Assembly (NCBI GenBank): GCA_963742585.1
Contig: CAVUMI010000009.1
Span: forward strand, 1,922,001-1,986,000
Source of the DNA: JACDEA01 sp963742585
Lineage (GTDB): Bacteria > Actinomycetota > Acidimicrobiia > Acidimicrobiales > JACDEA01
Reading direction: 5' to 3'
DNA length: 64,000 bases
The translations under genes and the position numbers were made by a program. How positions within the stretch are numbered: the first letter of the stretch is position 1; every line of letters starts with the position of its first letter. Shown piece after piece: positions 26,922 through 35,817 of this stretch. The notes under the pieces are model-generated. The model worked only from the letters and a program-made list of their open reading frames with translations, had not been told where the DNA came from and did no database searches.

Positions 26922-27492
26922 GGTCCTCGACGCCATTCAAGCGCGGCGATCGATCGGGCGGCTGACCGAGCCGGCGCCCGACGCGGACGAACTCAGACGG
27001 ATCCTGGAGGCCGCGGTCGCCGCGCCGGATCACGGCGAGCTCAAGCCGTGGAAGTTCGTGGTTCTCCGGGGCGACGCGAAGGACGCGTTCGGCGAGGTCC
27101 TGGCCACGTCGTACCTGGCCCGAGTCGAGGCGATCGGCGCGTCGCCCACCGACGGTCAACTCAAGAAGGAGCGCACCAAGCTCGGGCGGGCGCCCCTCGT
27201 CGTCGTGGTGTGCGCCATCAACCGCCACAGCGAGGCCATCCCGTGGGTGGAGCAACTCCTCGCCGCTGGCGCCGCCGCGCAAAACATCCTGCTGGCCGCC
27301 ACCGCGCTCGGTTACGGGTCGATGTGGCGGACTGGACCCGCCGCCTACGACCACAAGGTCATGCACGCCGTGGGCCTCGACGACCGCGACGCGATCGTCG
27401 GCTTCATCTACCTCGGCACGCCCACGCCAGACCGCGAGCTGCCGCCCCACGAGCCATCGCTCGATGGCGTCGTCGAAGAGTGGTCGCCCTGA
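26911..27492 (+). CDS. Nitroreductase family protein
   Basis: 193 residues, FMN-dependent nitroreductase fold of the YdjA-like small type. IQARRSIGRLTEPAPDADEL, AAVAAPDHGELKPWKFVVLR and LAATALGYGSMWRTGPAAYD are diagnostic, the first for FMN phosphate binding. The GTG start is inside the end of the MBL gene. The next gene starts 13 bases before its stop. An NAD(P)H-dependent reductase role is expected; substrate unknown. Confidence 0.9.
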   Translation: MGGEVLDAIQARRSIGRLTEPAPDADELRRILEAAVAAPDHGELKPWKFVVLRGDAKDAFGEVLATSYLARVEAIGASPTDGQLKKERTKLGRAPLVVVVCAINRHSEAIPWVEQLLAAGAAAQNILLAATALGYGSMWRTGPAAYDHKVMHAVGLDDRDAIVGFIYLGTPTPDRELPPHEPSLDGVVEEWSP

Positions 27493-27902
27493 CCAGCGCC
27501 GCGCTGCCGTACGACGAGCGTCCGTACGACGACACGCCCCTGCACACCGAAGATCTGCCCGCCACCCCGCAGCGCGACCGCAACATTCCAGCTACCGCGT
27601 GGCTCGAGGCACCAGCCGCACTGCTGCACCTGGGCGACGACATCGGCAGCCCTCTCATCGATTACAAGCGCCGCATCGGCCGCTGGCTGCTCTGGCGCGC
27701 CGGCCCAGCCACGAAGGCCGACGCCCGTTACATGGCGGTGGCCAGCGACGACACATCCGAGCAGCACACGTTCCGGCTCTTCCCCGATGGCGCCGGCGAG
27801 GGCATCGGCCCAAGCGGTGAGTCCCACGCCCGCTTCCGCACCTGGAAAGAAGATCTGAAATCAAGTGAGGCGGAGGCGAAGACGGAGCCGATGGAGGGAT
27901 GA
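27480..27902 (+). CDS. Conserved hypothetical protein, 140 aa
   Basis: The protein begins VALTSAALPYDERPYDDTPL and has one well-shaped block, DYKRRIGRWLLWRAGPATKA followed by DARYMAVASDD. No signal peptide or transmembrane helix is seen. The GTG at 27480 overlaps the nitroreductase gene, and its TGA overlaps the ATG of the enoyl-CoA hydratase gene, which supports it as a real member of this operon. I do not recognise a family. Confidence 0.6.
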   Translation: MVALTSAALPYDERPYDDTPLHTEDLPATPQRDRNIPATAWLEAPAALLHLGDDIGSPLIDYKRRIGRWLLWRAGPATKADARYMAVASDDTSEQHTFRLFPDGAGEGIGPSGESHARFRTWKEDLKSSEAEAKTEPMEG

Positions 27903-28691
27903 AGGGCGCGGTACTGACTGAACGGAGTTACGACAACCGCGTGTGTCGCGTCCGGCTGAACCGGCCCGACAAGCTCAATGCGCTCAACGACGACGTGCGC
28001 CAAGGCCTCCATGACGCGTTCTCGGCGTTGGCCGATGAGCCCGACATCGCCGTGGTGGTGCTTTCCGGCGAAGGCCGCGCCTTCTCGGCCGGCGCCGACC
28101 TTGTCGGTCAACCGTCGTCGGACGGGAAGTCCTGGGCGGCGCGCCGGCACGCGATCGGCGGCTGGCAACGGCTGCTCGAGCTGGTGGAGCGCGTCCCGCA
28201 GGTGACGGTGGCCGCGTTGCACGGGCACTGCATCGGCGGTGCCGCACTCCTCGCCGCCGCGTGCGACCTGCGCATCGGAGCTGACACGCTCAGCGTCCGC
28301 ATCCCGGAACTGGCAATCGGCATCCCGCTCACGTGGGACGGCATTCCGCGCCTCGCACGCGAGATCGGTCTACCGATGGCGCGCGACCTGGTGATGACCG
28401 GCCGCACACTCGACGGCCAAGAAGCGCGCGCCTGCGGCTTCGTGCAGCGCCTCGTGGCCGAGGCCGATCTGGTCAACGCCACCGAAGGTCTCGTCGCTGA
28501 GCTCATGGCAATGCCACCCGGGCCACTCGCGCTCGACACGCGGCATGTTCGCGGCGCTTGGCCGCGAGCGGCTCGGCGCCGCCGGCTGGGCGGACGCGGA
28601 CATCCTGGCGTGGTCGGGCACCGAGGAGGAGGGCCGGGCCGCGGCCCGCAAGTACGTCACCGGCCGGGTAAGCCGCAAGCCAACCGAATAA
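27899..28691 (+). CDS. Enoyl-CoA hydratase/isomerase family protein (one-base frameshift)
   Basis: Crotonase-fold enzyme. RVRLNRPDKLNALNDDVRQG, LSGEGRAFSAGADLVGQPSS (first oxyanion half) and ALHGHCIGGAALLAAACDLR (second oxyanion glycine) are intact, and PELAIGIPLTWDGIPRLARE follows. The residue usually acting as catalytic glutamate is not obvious. An extra G near 28535 shifts frame after GPLAL; the corrected tail reads TRGMFAALGRERLGAAGWAD and ends KYVTGRVSRKPTE with a TAA at 28689-28691. About 263 residues after correction. Confidence 0.88.
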
Positions 28692-28701
28692 CAATGGGCG
28701 A

Positions 28702-29557
28702 ATGAAGATCGGCCTCTTCGCCCCACTCGCCAATCCGTTTTCTACGCCCGAGTACATCGCCTCGCTCGGCCGCGAGGCCGAAGCTCGCGGTTTCCACTCG
28801 ATCTGGGCCGCCGAACATGTCGTGCTCTTCGACGACTACGCGTCGCAATACCCCTACGCAGCCGACGGCAAGATCCCCGCCGGTGGTGACAGCGGCATCC
28901 TCGAACCGTTCACCGCACTCTCGTTTCTCGCCGCGGTCACCGATCGGATACGGCTCGGCACGGGTATCTGCCTCGTCCCGCAGCGGAATCCCGTCTACAC
29001 CGCCAAGGAAGTAGCGGGCATCGACTGGCTCTCCAACGGACGGTTCGACTTCGGAATCGGCGTCGGCTGGCTCAAGGAAGAATTCGACGCGTGCAACGTC
29101 GGGTTCGATCATCGCGGTACGCGGACTCGCGAGTACATCGAGGTGATGCGACGCCTCTGGGAGGACCCGATCTCGGAGCATCACGGCGAGTTCTACGACA
29201 TGCCCGCGCTCCGGCAATACCCGAAGCCGATCCAGCAGCCGCATCCGCCGATTCACATCGGCGGCGAGAGCAACGCCGCGCTGCAAGCGGGTGACCGACT
29301 TCGGCCAGGGCTGGTACGGATTCAACCTGCTACCTGAGGACGTGCCTGCGCGCCTCGCCCAACTCGACAAGCTCCTCGCCGACCGGGGCCGCACCCGCGA
29401 TGAGATCGAGGTGAGCATCTGTCCATACCTCAAGGGCGCGGGGCCCGACCAGGTGAAGCAGTACGAGGACGCCGGCGTCGACCAGGTCATCATGCTGGCC
29501 CTCGGGTTCGACCTCGATGGCCTCAAGTCGACGCTCGACCAACTGGCGCCTCGCTAG
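28702..29557 (+). CDS. LLM-class F420-dependent oxidoreductase (one-base frameshift)
   Basis: Luciferase-like protein. MKIGLFAPLANPFSTPEYIA, GFHSIWAAEHVVLFDDYASQ, FDFGIGVGWLKEEFDACNVG and HPPIHIGGESNAAL match the F420-dependent TIGR03619-like group. An extra C at about 29284 breaks the frame after SNAAL; the corrected continuation is KRVTDFGQGWYGFNLLPEDV and ends GLKSTLDQLAPR. Joined length is about 285 residues. Third luciferase-like gene of the window, after 15745 and 21901. Confidence 0.9.
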
Positions 29558-29567
29558 GGTCGGGCGC

Positions 29568-30014
29568 ATGCGCAAGGCACTCATCACAGTTTCAGCCGCA
29601 CTCGCCTGCACCGCCCTCGTTGGCTGTGGTGGCGACAAGGGCATCAAGCTCGGCACCGACCGCACGGTCGGCAACGCCGCGACGTACTCAATTGAGGCGG
29701 CGGACCAAACGAGCAACGGTAAGGCGATCAAGCTCCCCTCGGTGCACACCAAGGACAAGGGGTACATCGCGGTGCACGCCGATGCCGAAGGCGCACCGGG
29801 CCCGGTGATCGGCGTCTCCGAGTTGCTCGAGGCGGGCGAGACCGAGGACGTCCGTATCAAGCTCACCGATCGCCTGGACGACAGCGCCTCGGTGTGGCCG
29901 ATGCTGCACATCGAGGACAACGGCAACACCACCTACGACTTCCCGAACGGCGACGCGCCAGCCAAGGTCGACAACCAGGTCGTCGTGGTCAAGATCGCCG
30001 TCACGGTCCGTTAA
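29568..30014 (+). CDS. Lipoprotein with DUF7282-like domain
   Basis: 148 residues. The signal peptide MRKALITVSAALACTALVGC ends in a lipobox (LVGC), so the mature protein is lipid-anchored outside the membrane. The body, ADQTSNGKAIKLPSVHTKDK then GYIAVHADAEGAPGPVIGVS and PMLHIEDNGNTTYDFPNG, resembles the DUF7282 beta-sandwich known mainly from archaeal and some bacterial surface proteins; that family call is from memory. The stop is directly followed by the ATG of the cupredoxin lipoprotein, so they are co-expressed. Confidence 0.78.
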   Translation: MRKALITVSAALACTALVGCGGDKGIKLGTDRTVGNAATYSIEAADQTSNGKAIKLPSVHTKDKGYIAVHADAEGAPGPVIGVSELLEAGETEDVRIKLTDRLDDSASVWPMLHIEDNGNTTYDFPNGDAPAKVDNQVVVVKIAVTVR

Positions 30015-30461
30015 ATGCGAGGCCGTCGAACTGTCGCGCTCATCGGGATCATCCTGCTGATCGGGGCGTGCGGCGATTCCGACGACGACAACGCCGACGC
30101 AGCCTCGTCGACGACGTCGGCGACCGCGCCGCCCGTCACTGCGCAGATCGGCGGGATCAACACCGTTATCCGCGGCACGTCCGTCGCGGCTGACGGGCTT
30201 GAGATCGAGATCGACGACAGCTACTTCCGGCCCAACATCCTCACGGGGACATCCCGGCAGGCGGTCACCCTCGAACTGGCGAGCGAAGCCAACGCGACGC
30301 ACAACTTCTCGCTCACCGAGCAAGGCGTCGACAAAGACATCCCGCCGGCCGGCAAAACTACGGTGAAGGTGGTCCTGCCCGCCTCAGGCGAACTGGTCTT
30401 CTTCTGCAAGTACCACAAGGACGAGTCCGGCATGGTGGGAGCCCTCCGGACCTCGCCGTGA
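30015..30461 (+). CDS. Cupredoxin-domain lipoprotein (type 1 copper)
   Basis: 148 residues. A signal peptide with lipobox LIGAC (lipid-anchored Cys19) is followed by a Thr/Ser-rich linker and a plastocyanin-like domain: LEIEIDDSYFRPNILTGTSR, HNFSLTEQGVDKDIPPAGKT and LVFFCKYHKDESGM. His96, Cys131, His134 and Met140 are placed as the four type 1 copper ligands. It may carry electrons at the outer membrane face; partner unknown. The next gene begins GTGA at its stop. Confidence 0.88.
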   Translation: MRGRRTVALIGIILLIGACGDSDDDNADAASSTTSATAPPVTAQIGGINTVIRGTSVAADGLEIEIDDSYFRPNILTGTSRQAVTLELASEANATHNFSLTEQGVDKDIPPAGKTTVKVVLPASGELVFFCKYHKDESGMVGALRTSP

Positions 30462-31621
30462 TCCTCGCCGGCTACCGCGTTATCGAGCTGGGCGCCTGGG
30501 TAGCCGGCCCCGGCGCGGGCGGGGTCATGGCCGACTGGGGGGCCGACGTCATCAAGGTGGAAACGCCGGCGGGCGATCCGATGCGTCGCGTCTTCAGTGT
30601 CGGTTCCGGTCATCGCCAGGAGCAAAGTCCGCCGTTCGACCTCGACAACCGGGGCAAGCGCAGCCTCGTGCTCGACCTGCGGTCGCCCGACGGACTCGAG
30701 ACGCTCCGACGGCTGCTCGCCACCGCCGATGTGTTCCTCACCAACCTGCGGCCGGACGCGCTCGAGCGAATGAAGCTCGACCACGGCTCGGTGCTTCCTG
30801 ACAACCCCCGCCTGATCTACGCCAGTGTCTCGGGCTACGGCCTCGAGGGCCCGGACCGGCTGCGGCCCGGTTACGACGTGGGGGCCTTCAGCGCCCGCAG
30901 CGGGCTGGCGCATCTCCAGGGTGAGGTATTCGACGAACCGGTCGGCGTGCGGGCGGGAATGGGCGATCACGTGACGTCGATGACTGCCGTATCCGGGATC
31001 CTGGGCGCACTCCTCTATCGCGAACGAACCGGTCAGGGCCAGCTCGTAAGCACGTCGCTGCTGCGCGCCGGCATCTACAGCATCGGTTGGGAAGTCGGCA
31101 TCCAGCTCCGGTTCGGCAAGCTGGCGACGTCGCAGCCCCGGACCGAGGCGGCCAACCCGATGGTAAACAGCTACCGGGCCGGCGACGCGAAGTGGTTCTG
31201 GCTGCTGGGTCTCGAGGCCGAACGGCACTGGCCGGGCCTGATGAAGGCGCTGGGCGATCCTGCGTCGCTCACCGACGAGCGCTTGGCCGACGCGCGGGGC
31301 CGGCGCAAGAACGCGCCCGAGTGCATCGCCGCGCTCGACGCCATCTTCGCAACGCGCACGCGCGCCGAATGGACCGCCGTGTTCGACGAGCACGACGTGT
31401 GGTGGGCGCCGGTTCAAACCGCCGCCGATGTCATCAGTGACCCGCAGGCCATCGCAGCCGGTGCCTTCGTCGACGTGCCGGCGGGAATTGACGAGACGTC
31501 GCCCGCCCACCGTGGCATCGCCAGCCCCATCGACTTCGGTGCCGTGCCGATCACTCCCGGGGCGCCCCCCGGTCTCGGCCAGCACACCGACGAGATCCTC
31601 GCCGAGCTCCGGGAGCGCTAG
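30458..31621 (+). CDS. CaiB/BaiF family CoA transferase
   Basis: 387 residues, class III CoA transferase. RVIELGAWVAGPGAGGVMAD, WGADVIKVETPAGDPMR, LVLDLRSPDGLETLRRLLAT and VRAGMGDHVTSMTAVSGILG are family blocks, the Asp of GMGDH being the expected nucleophile. It moves CoA between carboxylic acids, for example to activate a substrate for beta-oxidation. GTG 30458 overlaps the upstream stop; it overlaps the convergent glycosidase by 4 bases. Confidence 0.92.
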   Translation: MILAGYRVIELGAWVAGPGAGGVMADWGADVIKVETPAGDPMRRVFSVGSGHRQEQSPPFDLDNRGKRSLVLDLRSPDGLETLRRLLATADVFLTNLRPDALERMKLDHGSVLPDNPRLIYASVSGYGLEGPDRLRPGYDVGAFSARSGLAHLQGEVFDEPVGVRAGMGDHVTSMTAVSGILGALLYRERTGQGQLVSTSLLRAGIYSIGWEVGIQLRFGKLATSQPRTEAANPMVNSYRAGDAKWFWLLGLEAERHWPGLMKALGDPASLTDERLADARGRRKNAPECIAALDAIFATRTRAEWTAVFDEHDVWWAPVQTAADVISDPQAIAAGAFVDVPAGIDETSPAHRGIASPIDFGAVPITPGAPPGLGQHTDEILAELRER

Positions 31622-33756
31622 GTCGCAGTAAGGGGTTCGCGCGGCACGGTGATCAGTTCGAGGTCGGAGGGGACACCCTCGGCCTTGACGTTGCCGTCGC
31701 TCACTTCCACGGTGACACGACCACCGGCCAGCGGAATCCGTTCGAGGCGCAGCTCGTGGATTTCCTCGGGGAGCGCGGGGCAGAGCCACAGCTTCCCGTA
31801 GGGGACCCACGGGTCGAACCGCAGCATCGTACGTAAGAACAGCAACGGCGAGGCCGCCGCCCATGCTTGCGGGGAACACGACGTCGGGTAGCTGACGACG
31901 GTCGGGAACTCGTGACGGTCGAGGCCGGCGAACAACTCGGGTAGGCGGGCGCCCTGGCTCGTCGCCGCGTCGATCATCGCCATCATGATTCGCTGCGACT
32001 TCTCGACGAAGCCGTAGCGCATGAGGCCGGCCGCGGCGATGGCGTTGTCATGCGGCCACACCGAACCGCAGTGGTAGCTGATCGGGTTGTAACCGCCCAT
32101 GCTGCGGCCCAGCGTGCGGATGCCCCAACCGGTGAACAATTCGGGGCTCAACAGTTGTTCAGCGACTTCTTGGGCGAGTTCGGGCTCGACGATGCCGGTC
32201 CACAAACAATGGCCCATGTTGGAGGTCAGGGAGTCGATCGGTCGCTTGTCGGGGTCAAGACCAATCGCGAACCAGCGTTTGTCCGGAAGCCAGAAGTCCT
32301 CGTTGAAGCGGCGCTTGAGTTCAGCGGCCTTGTCGCGGAAGAGCGCAGCCGTCGGCATGTCGCCCGCTTCGGTGGCGAAGTGCGCACGGGCCAGATAGGC
32401 CGAGTACACGTAGGCCTGCACCTCAGCCAGCGCGATCGGCGCGCGAGCCACCTCGCCATTGGCGAATCGCACGCCGTCCCAGGAGTCCTTCCAACCCTGG
32501 TGCTGCAGACCCCGGTCCGAGCCCCGCTGGTACTCGACGTAGCCGTCGCCGTCGCGATCGCCGAACTTCTCGATCCACTCGAGCGCGCGGTCGGCGTGGG
32601 GCAACAGCTGGTCGACGGCCTCGCGGGCCAAGCCCCACCGCCGCAGCTCACCGAGGAGCATCACGAAGAGCGGCGTCGCGTCAGCGCTGCCGTAGTAGAT
32701 GCGGCCGCTCCCGAGCGACAACGTGGCCGATTCGCCGAAACGCATCTCGTGGAGAATGCGGCCGGGCTCCTCGTCGTTACGCGGATCGACGTCTGTACCT
32801 TGGAACCGGGCCAGGGTCTGCAGGACACCAAGGGCGAGATCGGGATCGACGATCAGCGCGAACCACGACGTGATGAGCGAGTCGCGCCCGAACAGCGTCA
32901 TGAACCATGGCGCACCCGCCGCGATCACTGCCCGTTCCGGATGGTCGGGATCGAAGATACGCAGCGCGCCCAGATCCTCCGCGCTCCGTACCACGACCTC
33001 GCGCAGGTCTTCGTGATCGGTCTGGAGCAGCGGGATCTGTTGGCGCCAGCGAGCCAGCCGCTGCACCGGGGTCGAACGCTCGACCGGCTCGCCGCACTTG
33101 TAGCGCGGTTCGATCGGCTCCTCGTCGATGATCGGCGAGACCTGGATGCAGGTGGCCCAGCTGCCCTTGGTCGGCACGATCACTTCGAACGTGACCCGAT
33201 CGCCGGCGATCGCCGCGCCATCGCCGAACCGCAACTCGACACCGCGGCGCACGGGTCCGCGCTGCATCCGGTAGGTGATCGATCGGGCGTCGGCTTCCAC
33301 CGAACGTTCGCTGGCCGCCGGCGCTCGGCCCTCCTTCACCTCGAACAGATTGGCGAAGTCCGCATCGACCATGAAGGTCAGCGAGCAGTACGCCGGCTCG
33401 TCGGCGAAGTTGCGAATCTCGACGTCCTCGCGCAGTCCGCGCCCGATCCACCGGCTGCGAAACACCATGAGGTGACTGTCGGCCTTGCCGGCACTCGGTT
33501 GGGTGCGAGCCGCCACCACCGCACTGAACGGCTCGGAGATCGCTGCGGCCAACGGCTCCGGCGACAGCTCGTTGACCTCGAGTTGCAGCCTGGAGAGGAA
33601 GCGTGTGTCCTGAAAGAACAGCCCGTGGGGCGACCCGGGGAGGATGTCGCCCGACCGTGCCGAGATGCAGAACGAGGAGCCCTCGACCAACGTCAGCGTG
33701 CCGCCGGACTGTGCGAGCGACACGCTCTCGCCGGCGAAGTTCCACGGGTCGGTCAT
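31618..33756 (-). CDS. Amylo-alpha-1,6-glucosidase / glycogen-debranching-type protein
   Basis: 712 residues. The N-terminal domain (GGTLTLVEGSSFCISARSGD, PHGLFFQDTRFLSRLQLEVN) is the GDE_N_bis type; the C-terminal (alpha/alpha)6 domain has VIAAGAPWFMTLFGRDSLIT, DGDGYVEYQRGSDRGLQHQG, WKDSWDGVRF and PYSCSPQAWAAASP-like YPTSCSPQAWAAASPLLFLR. Acidic residues in these blocks are the likely catalytic pair. It probably trims glycogen-like or trehalose-related glucans in the cytoplasm; no other glycogen gene is nearby. Its ATG lies 61 bases from the divergent sufC promoter region. Confidence 0.92.
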   Translation of the reverse strand: MTDPWNFAGESVSLAQSGGTLTLVEGSSFCISARSGDILPGSPHGLFFQDTRFLSRLQLEVNELSPEPLAAAISEPFSAVVAARTQPSAGKADSHLMVFRSRWIGRGLREDVEIRNFADEPAYCSLTFMVDADFANLFEVKEGRAPAASERSVEADARSITYRMQRGPVRRGVELRFGDGAAIAGDRVTFEVIVPTKGSWATCIQVSPIIDEEPIEPRYKCGEPVERSTPVQRLARWRQQIPLLQTDHEDLREVVVRSAEDLGALRIFDPDHPERAVIAAGAPWFMTLFGRDSLITSWFALIVDPDLALGVLQTLARFQGTDVDPRNDEEPGRILHEMRFGESATLSLGSGRIYYGSADATPLFVMLLGELRRWGLAREAVDQLLPHADRALEWIEKFGDRDGDGYVEYQRGSDRGLQHQGWKDSWDGVRFANGEVARAPIALAEVQAYVYSAYLARAHFATEAGDMPTAALFRDKAAELKRRFNEDFWLPDKRWFAIGLDPDKRPIDSLTSNMGHCLWTGIVEPELAQEVAEQLLSPELFTGWGIRTLGRSMGGYNPISYHCGSVWPHDNAIAAAGLMRYGFVEKSQRIMMAMIDAATSQGARLPELFAGLDRHEFPTVVSYPTSCSPQAWAAASPLLFLRTMLRFDPWVPYGKLWLCPALPEEIHELRLERIPLAGGRVTVEVSDGNVKAEGVPSDLELITVPREPLTAT

Positions 33757-33780
33757 GTGTCGGGAGCATAAAGCCTACGC

Positions 33781-33806
33781 ATTTCCACTACGGCCGTAGG
33801 GGAAAT
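33781..33806. promoter_or_regulatory. 26-bp palindromic operator upstream of sufC
   Basis: attTCC-A-CTACGG|CCGTAG-G-GGAaat is an inverted repeat perfect over 12 of 13 base pairs (positions 33781-33793 against 33794-33806). Its right half CCGTAGGGGAAAT recurs exactly, on the opposite strand, upstream of sufB (51029-51041). A -10-like TACACT at 33806-33811 ends seven bases before the sufC GTG, so the operator would overlap the promoter. An iron-sulfur-sensing repressor of the SufR/Rrf2 kind is a reasonable guess, but not shown. Confidence 0.6.
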
Positions 33807-33817
33807 ACACTGGAGGC

Positions 33818-34567
33818 GTGGTCGCGCCGCTGTTCCAGATCGAAGACCTGCACGTCGCCGTCGAAGGCACGTCGATTCTCAAGGGCGTCGACCTCGCGGT
33901 GGGCGCGGGCGAGGTGCACGCGCTCATGGGTCCGAACGGGTCGGGCAAGTCAACGCTGGCCAACACGCTGCTGGGCAGCCCCGACTACGAGATCACGAAG
34001 GGTCGGATCCTGTTCAAAGGTGAGGACATCACCGAATGGCCCACCGACATCCGCGGCAAGGCCGGCATCTTCCTGGCGTTCCAGTATCCGGAGGAGATCC
34101 CCGGCGTGCCGGTCATCCAGTTCCTGCGCCAGGCGCTGTCGGCGCGCAAGGGCATCGACCTGTCGGTGCTCGAACTCCGCCTCTCGATCATGGAGTGGAT
34201 GGAGCGCTTGGGAATGGACCCGAGCTTCGGCGATCGGTACCTCAACGAGGGCTTCTCGGGTGGCGAGAAGAAACGCAACGAGGTCCTGCAGATGGCGATT
34301 CTCGAACCAGAGGTCGCCATTCTCGACGAGACCGATTCCGGACTCGACATCGACGCGCTGCGCGTCGTAGCCAACGGCGTTCGTGAGGTGCAGCGCACGC
34401 GACCTGACCTCGGCGTGCTGCTCATCACGCACTATCAGCGCATCCTCGACGAGCTTCAGCCCGATCGCGTCCACATCCTCATCGACGGCCGCATTGTCGA
34501 CAGTGGCGGGCCCGATCTCGCCAAGCGCCTCGAACAGGAGGGGTACGAGGCATGGCGAGCCGCGTGA
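33818..34567 (+). CDS. sufC: Fe-S cluster assembly ATPase SufC (copy 1)
   Basis: 249 residues, the ABC ATPase of the SUF scaffold SufBCD. HALMGPNGSGKSTLANTLLG is Walker A, AFQYPEEIPGVPVIQFL the Q-loop, EGFSGGEKKRNEVLQMAILE the signature, VAILDETDSGLDIDALRVVA Walker B and LLITHYQRILDEL the H-loop; all complete. GTG 33818 has a GGAGG only one base ahead and a TACACT seven bases ahead, suggesting a leaderless message. First gene of sufC-sufS-sufU; sufS starts 16 bases before its end. A second, distinct sufC lies at 41147-41912. Confidence 0.96.
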   Translation: MVAPLFQIEDLHVAVEGTSILKGVDLAVGAGEVHALMGPNGSGKSTLANTLLGSPDYEITKGRILFKGEDITEWPTDIRGKAGIFLAFQYPEEIPGVPVIQFLRQALSARKGIDLSVLELRLSIMEWMERLGMDPSFGDRYLNEGFSGGEKKRNEVLQMAILEPEVAILDETDSGLDIDALRVVANGVREVQRTRPDLGVLLITHYQRILDELQPDRVHILIDGRIVDSGGPDLAKRLEQEGYEAWRAA

Positions 34568-35805
34568 CCACGCAGCTCGACGTCGCTTCGGTAAAGAAGG
34601 ACTTCCCGATCCTCGACGTCGAGGTGCACGGTCGTCGTCTCGTCTACCTCGACTCGGCGTCGTCGTCTCAGAAACCACAGTGCGTGCTCGACACGATGGA
34701 CGACGTGTACGAGACCACCTACGCCAACGTGCACCGAGGCGTGTACGCCATCGCCGAGGAAGCGACGGCGCGCATGGAAGCCGCGCGCGCCAAAGTTTCC
34801 CGCTTCATCGGCGCCGGCGACGCCCGCGAGGTGATCTTCGGCAAGAACGTGACCGAGATGATCAACCTGGTCGCCTACTCGTGGGGCCGGAAGAACCTCC
34901 GCGAGGGTGACGCTGTGCTCCTAACGCTCATGGAGCACCACGCCAACATCGTTCCGTGGCTAATGCTGCAACAGGAGCGCGGCATCGAGTTGCGGTGGCT
35001 CGACTTCGACGCCGACTACCAGCTCGACCTCAACGATCTGGCGCAGAAGCTTGAAGGCGTGAAGCTCGTCGGCGTAAGCGCGATGTCGAACGTGCTTGGC
35101 ACATTGAACCCGGTCCGCACCATCGCCGATGCTGCGCACGCCGCCGGTGCGCTTGTTCTCGTCGACGCCGCCCAATCCGTCCCCCACCACGCGACAGATG
35201 TTGCGGCACTGGGCGCCGACTTCGTCGGCTTCACCGGCCACAAGATGCTCGGCCCGAGCGGCGTGGGGTGTTTGTGGGCCCGCGCCGCCCTACTTGAGGC
35301 GATGCCGCCGTTCCTCGGCGGCGGCGAGATGATCCGCGACGTCCGTACCGACGGGTTCGAGACGACCGAGCTCCCGTGGAAGTTCGAGGCCGGGACGCCG
35401 CCCATCGCCGAGATCATCGGCCTCGGGGCGGCGGTCGACTACCTCACTAATCTGGGCATGGACCAGGTACGGGCTCACGAGCGCGACCTCACGGCGTACA
35501 CCCTGCGCACGCTCACCGACCGTCTCGGCGACGACATCGAGATCTACGGTCCGGCCGATCCCGCCGACCGCGGCAGCGTCATCTCCTTCTCCTACAAGGG
35601 CATCCACCCCCACGACATCAGCCAGGTGCTCGACGAACGCGCGGTCTGCGTGCGCGCCGGCCACCACTGCGCCAAGCCACTGATGCGCCGGCTCGGCGTC
35701 GGCGCCACCGCCCGCGCGTCTGTGTACGTGTACAACGACGAAGCCGATATCGACGCACTAGCCGACGCACTCGCCCACACTGGCGAGTTCTTCTTCGGAA
35801 AGTAG
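34552..35805 (+). CDS. sufS: Cysteine desulfurase SufS
   Basis: 417 residues, PLP enzyme that takes sulfur from cysteine. The PLP lysine is Lys231 in GFTGHKMLGPSG, HHANIVPWLMLQQERGIELR is the cofactor-stacking histidine region, and Cys373 in CVRAGHHCAKPLM accepts the persulfide. Class II (SufS) length and motif. It passes sulfur to SufU, encoded 12 bases downstream. ATG 34552 lies within the end of sufC. Confidence 0.97.
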   Translation: MASRVTTQLDVASVKKDFPILDVEVHGRRLVYLDSASSSQKPQCVLDTMDDVYETTYANVHRGVYAIAEEATARMEAARAKVSRFIGAGDAREVIFGKNVTEMINLVAYSWGRKNLREGDAVLLTLMEHHANIVPWLMLQQERGIELRWLDFDADYQLDLNDLAQKLEGVKLVGVSAMSNVLGTLNPVRTIADAAHAAGALVLVDAAQSVPHHATDVAALGADFVGFTGHKMLGPSGVGCLWARAALLEAMPPFLGGGEMIRDVRTDGFETTELPWKFEAGTPPIAEIIGLGAAVDYLTNLGMDQVRAHERDLTAYTLRTLTDRLGDDIEIYGPADPADRGSVISFSYKGIHPHDISQVLDERAVCVRAGHHCAKPLMRRLGVGATARASVYVYNDEADIDALADALAHTGEFFFGK

Positions 35806-35817
35806 AGTTCGACCTTC

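Noticed and set aside
30221..31879. 552-codon minus-strand open frame opposite the CoA transferase
   Set aside because: No motif; antisense shadow of a clear CaiB/BaiF gene.
32050..33771. 573-codon plus-strand frame opposite the debranching-type gene
   Set aside because: Antisense shadow; the minus-strand frame carries the family motifs.
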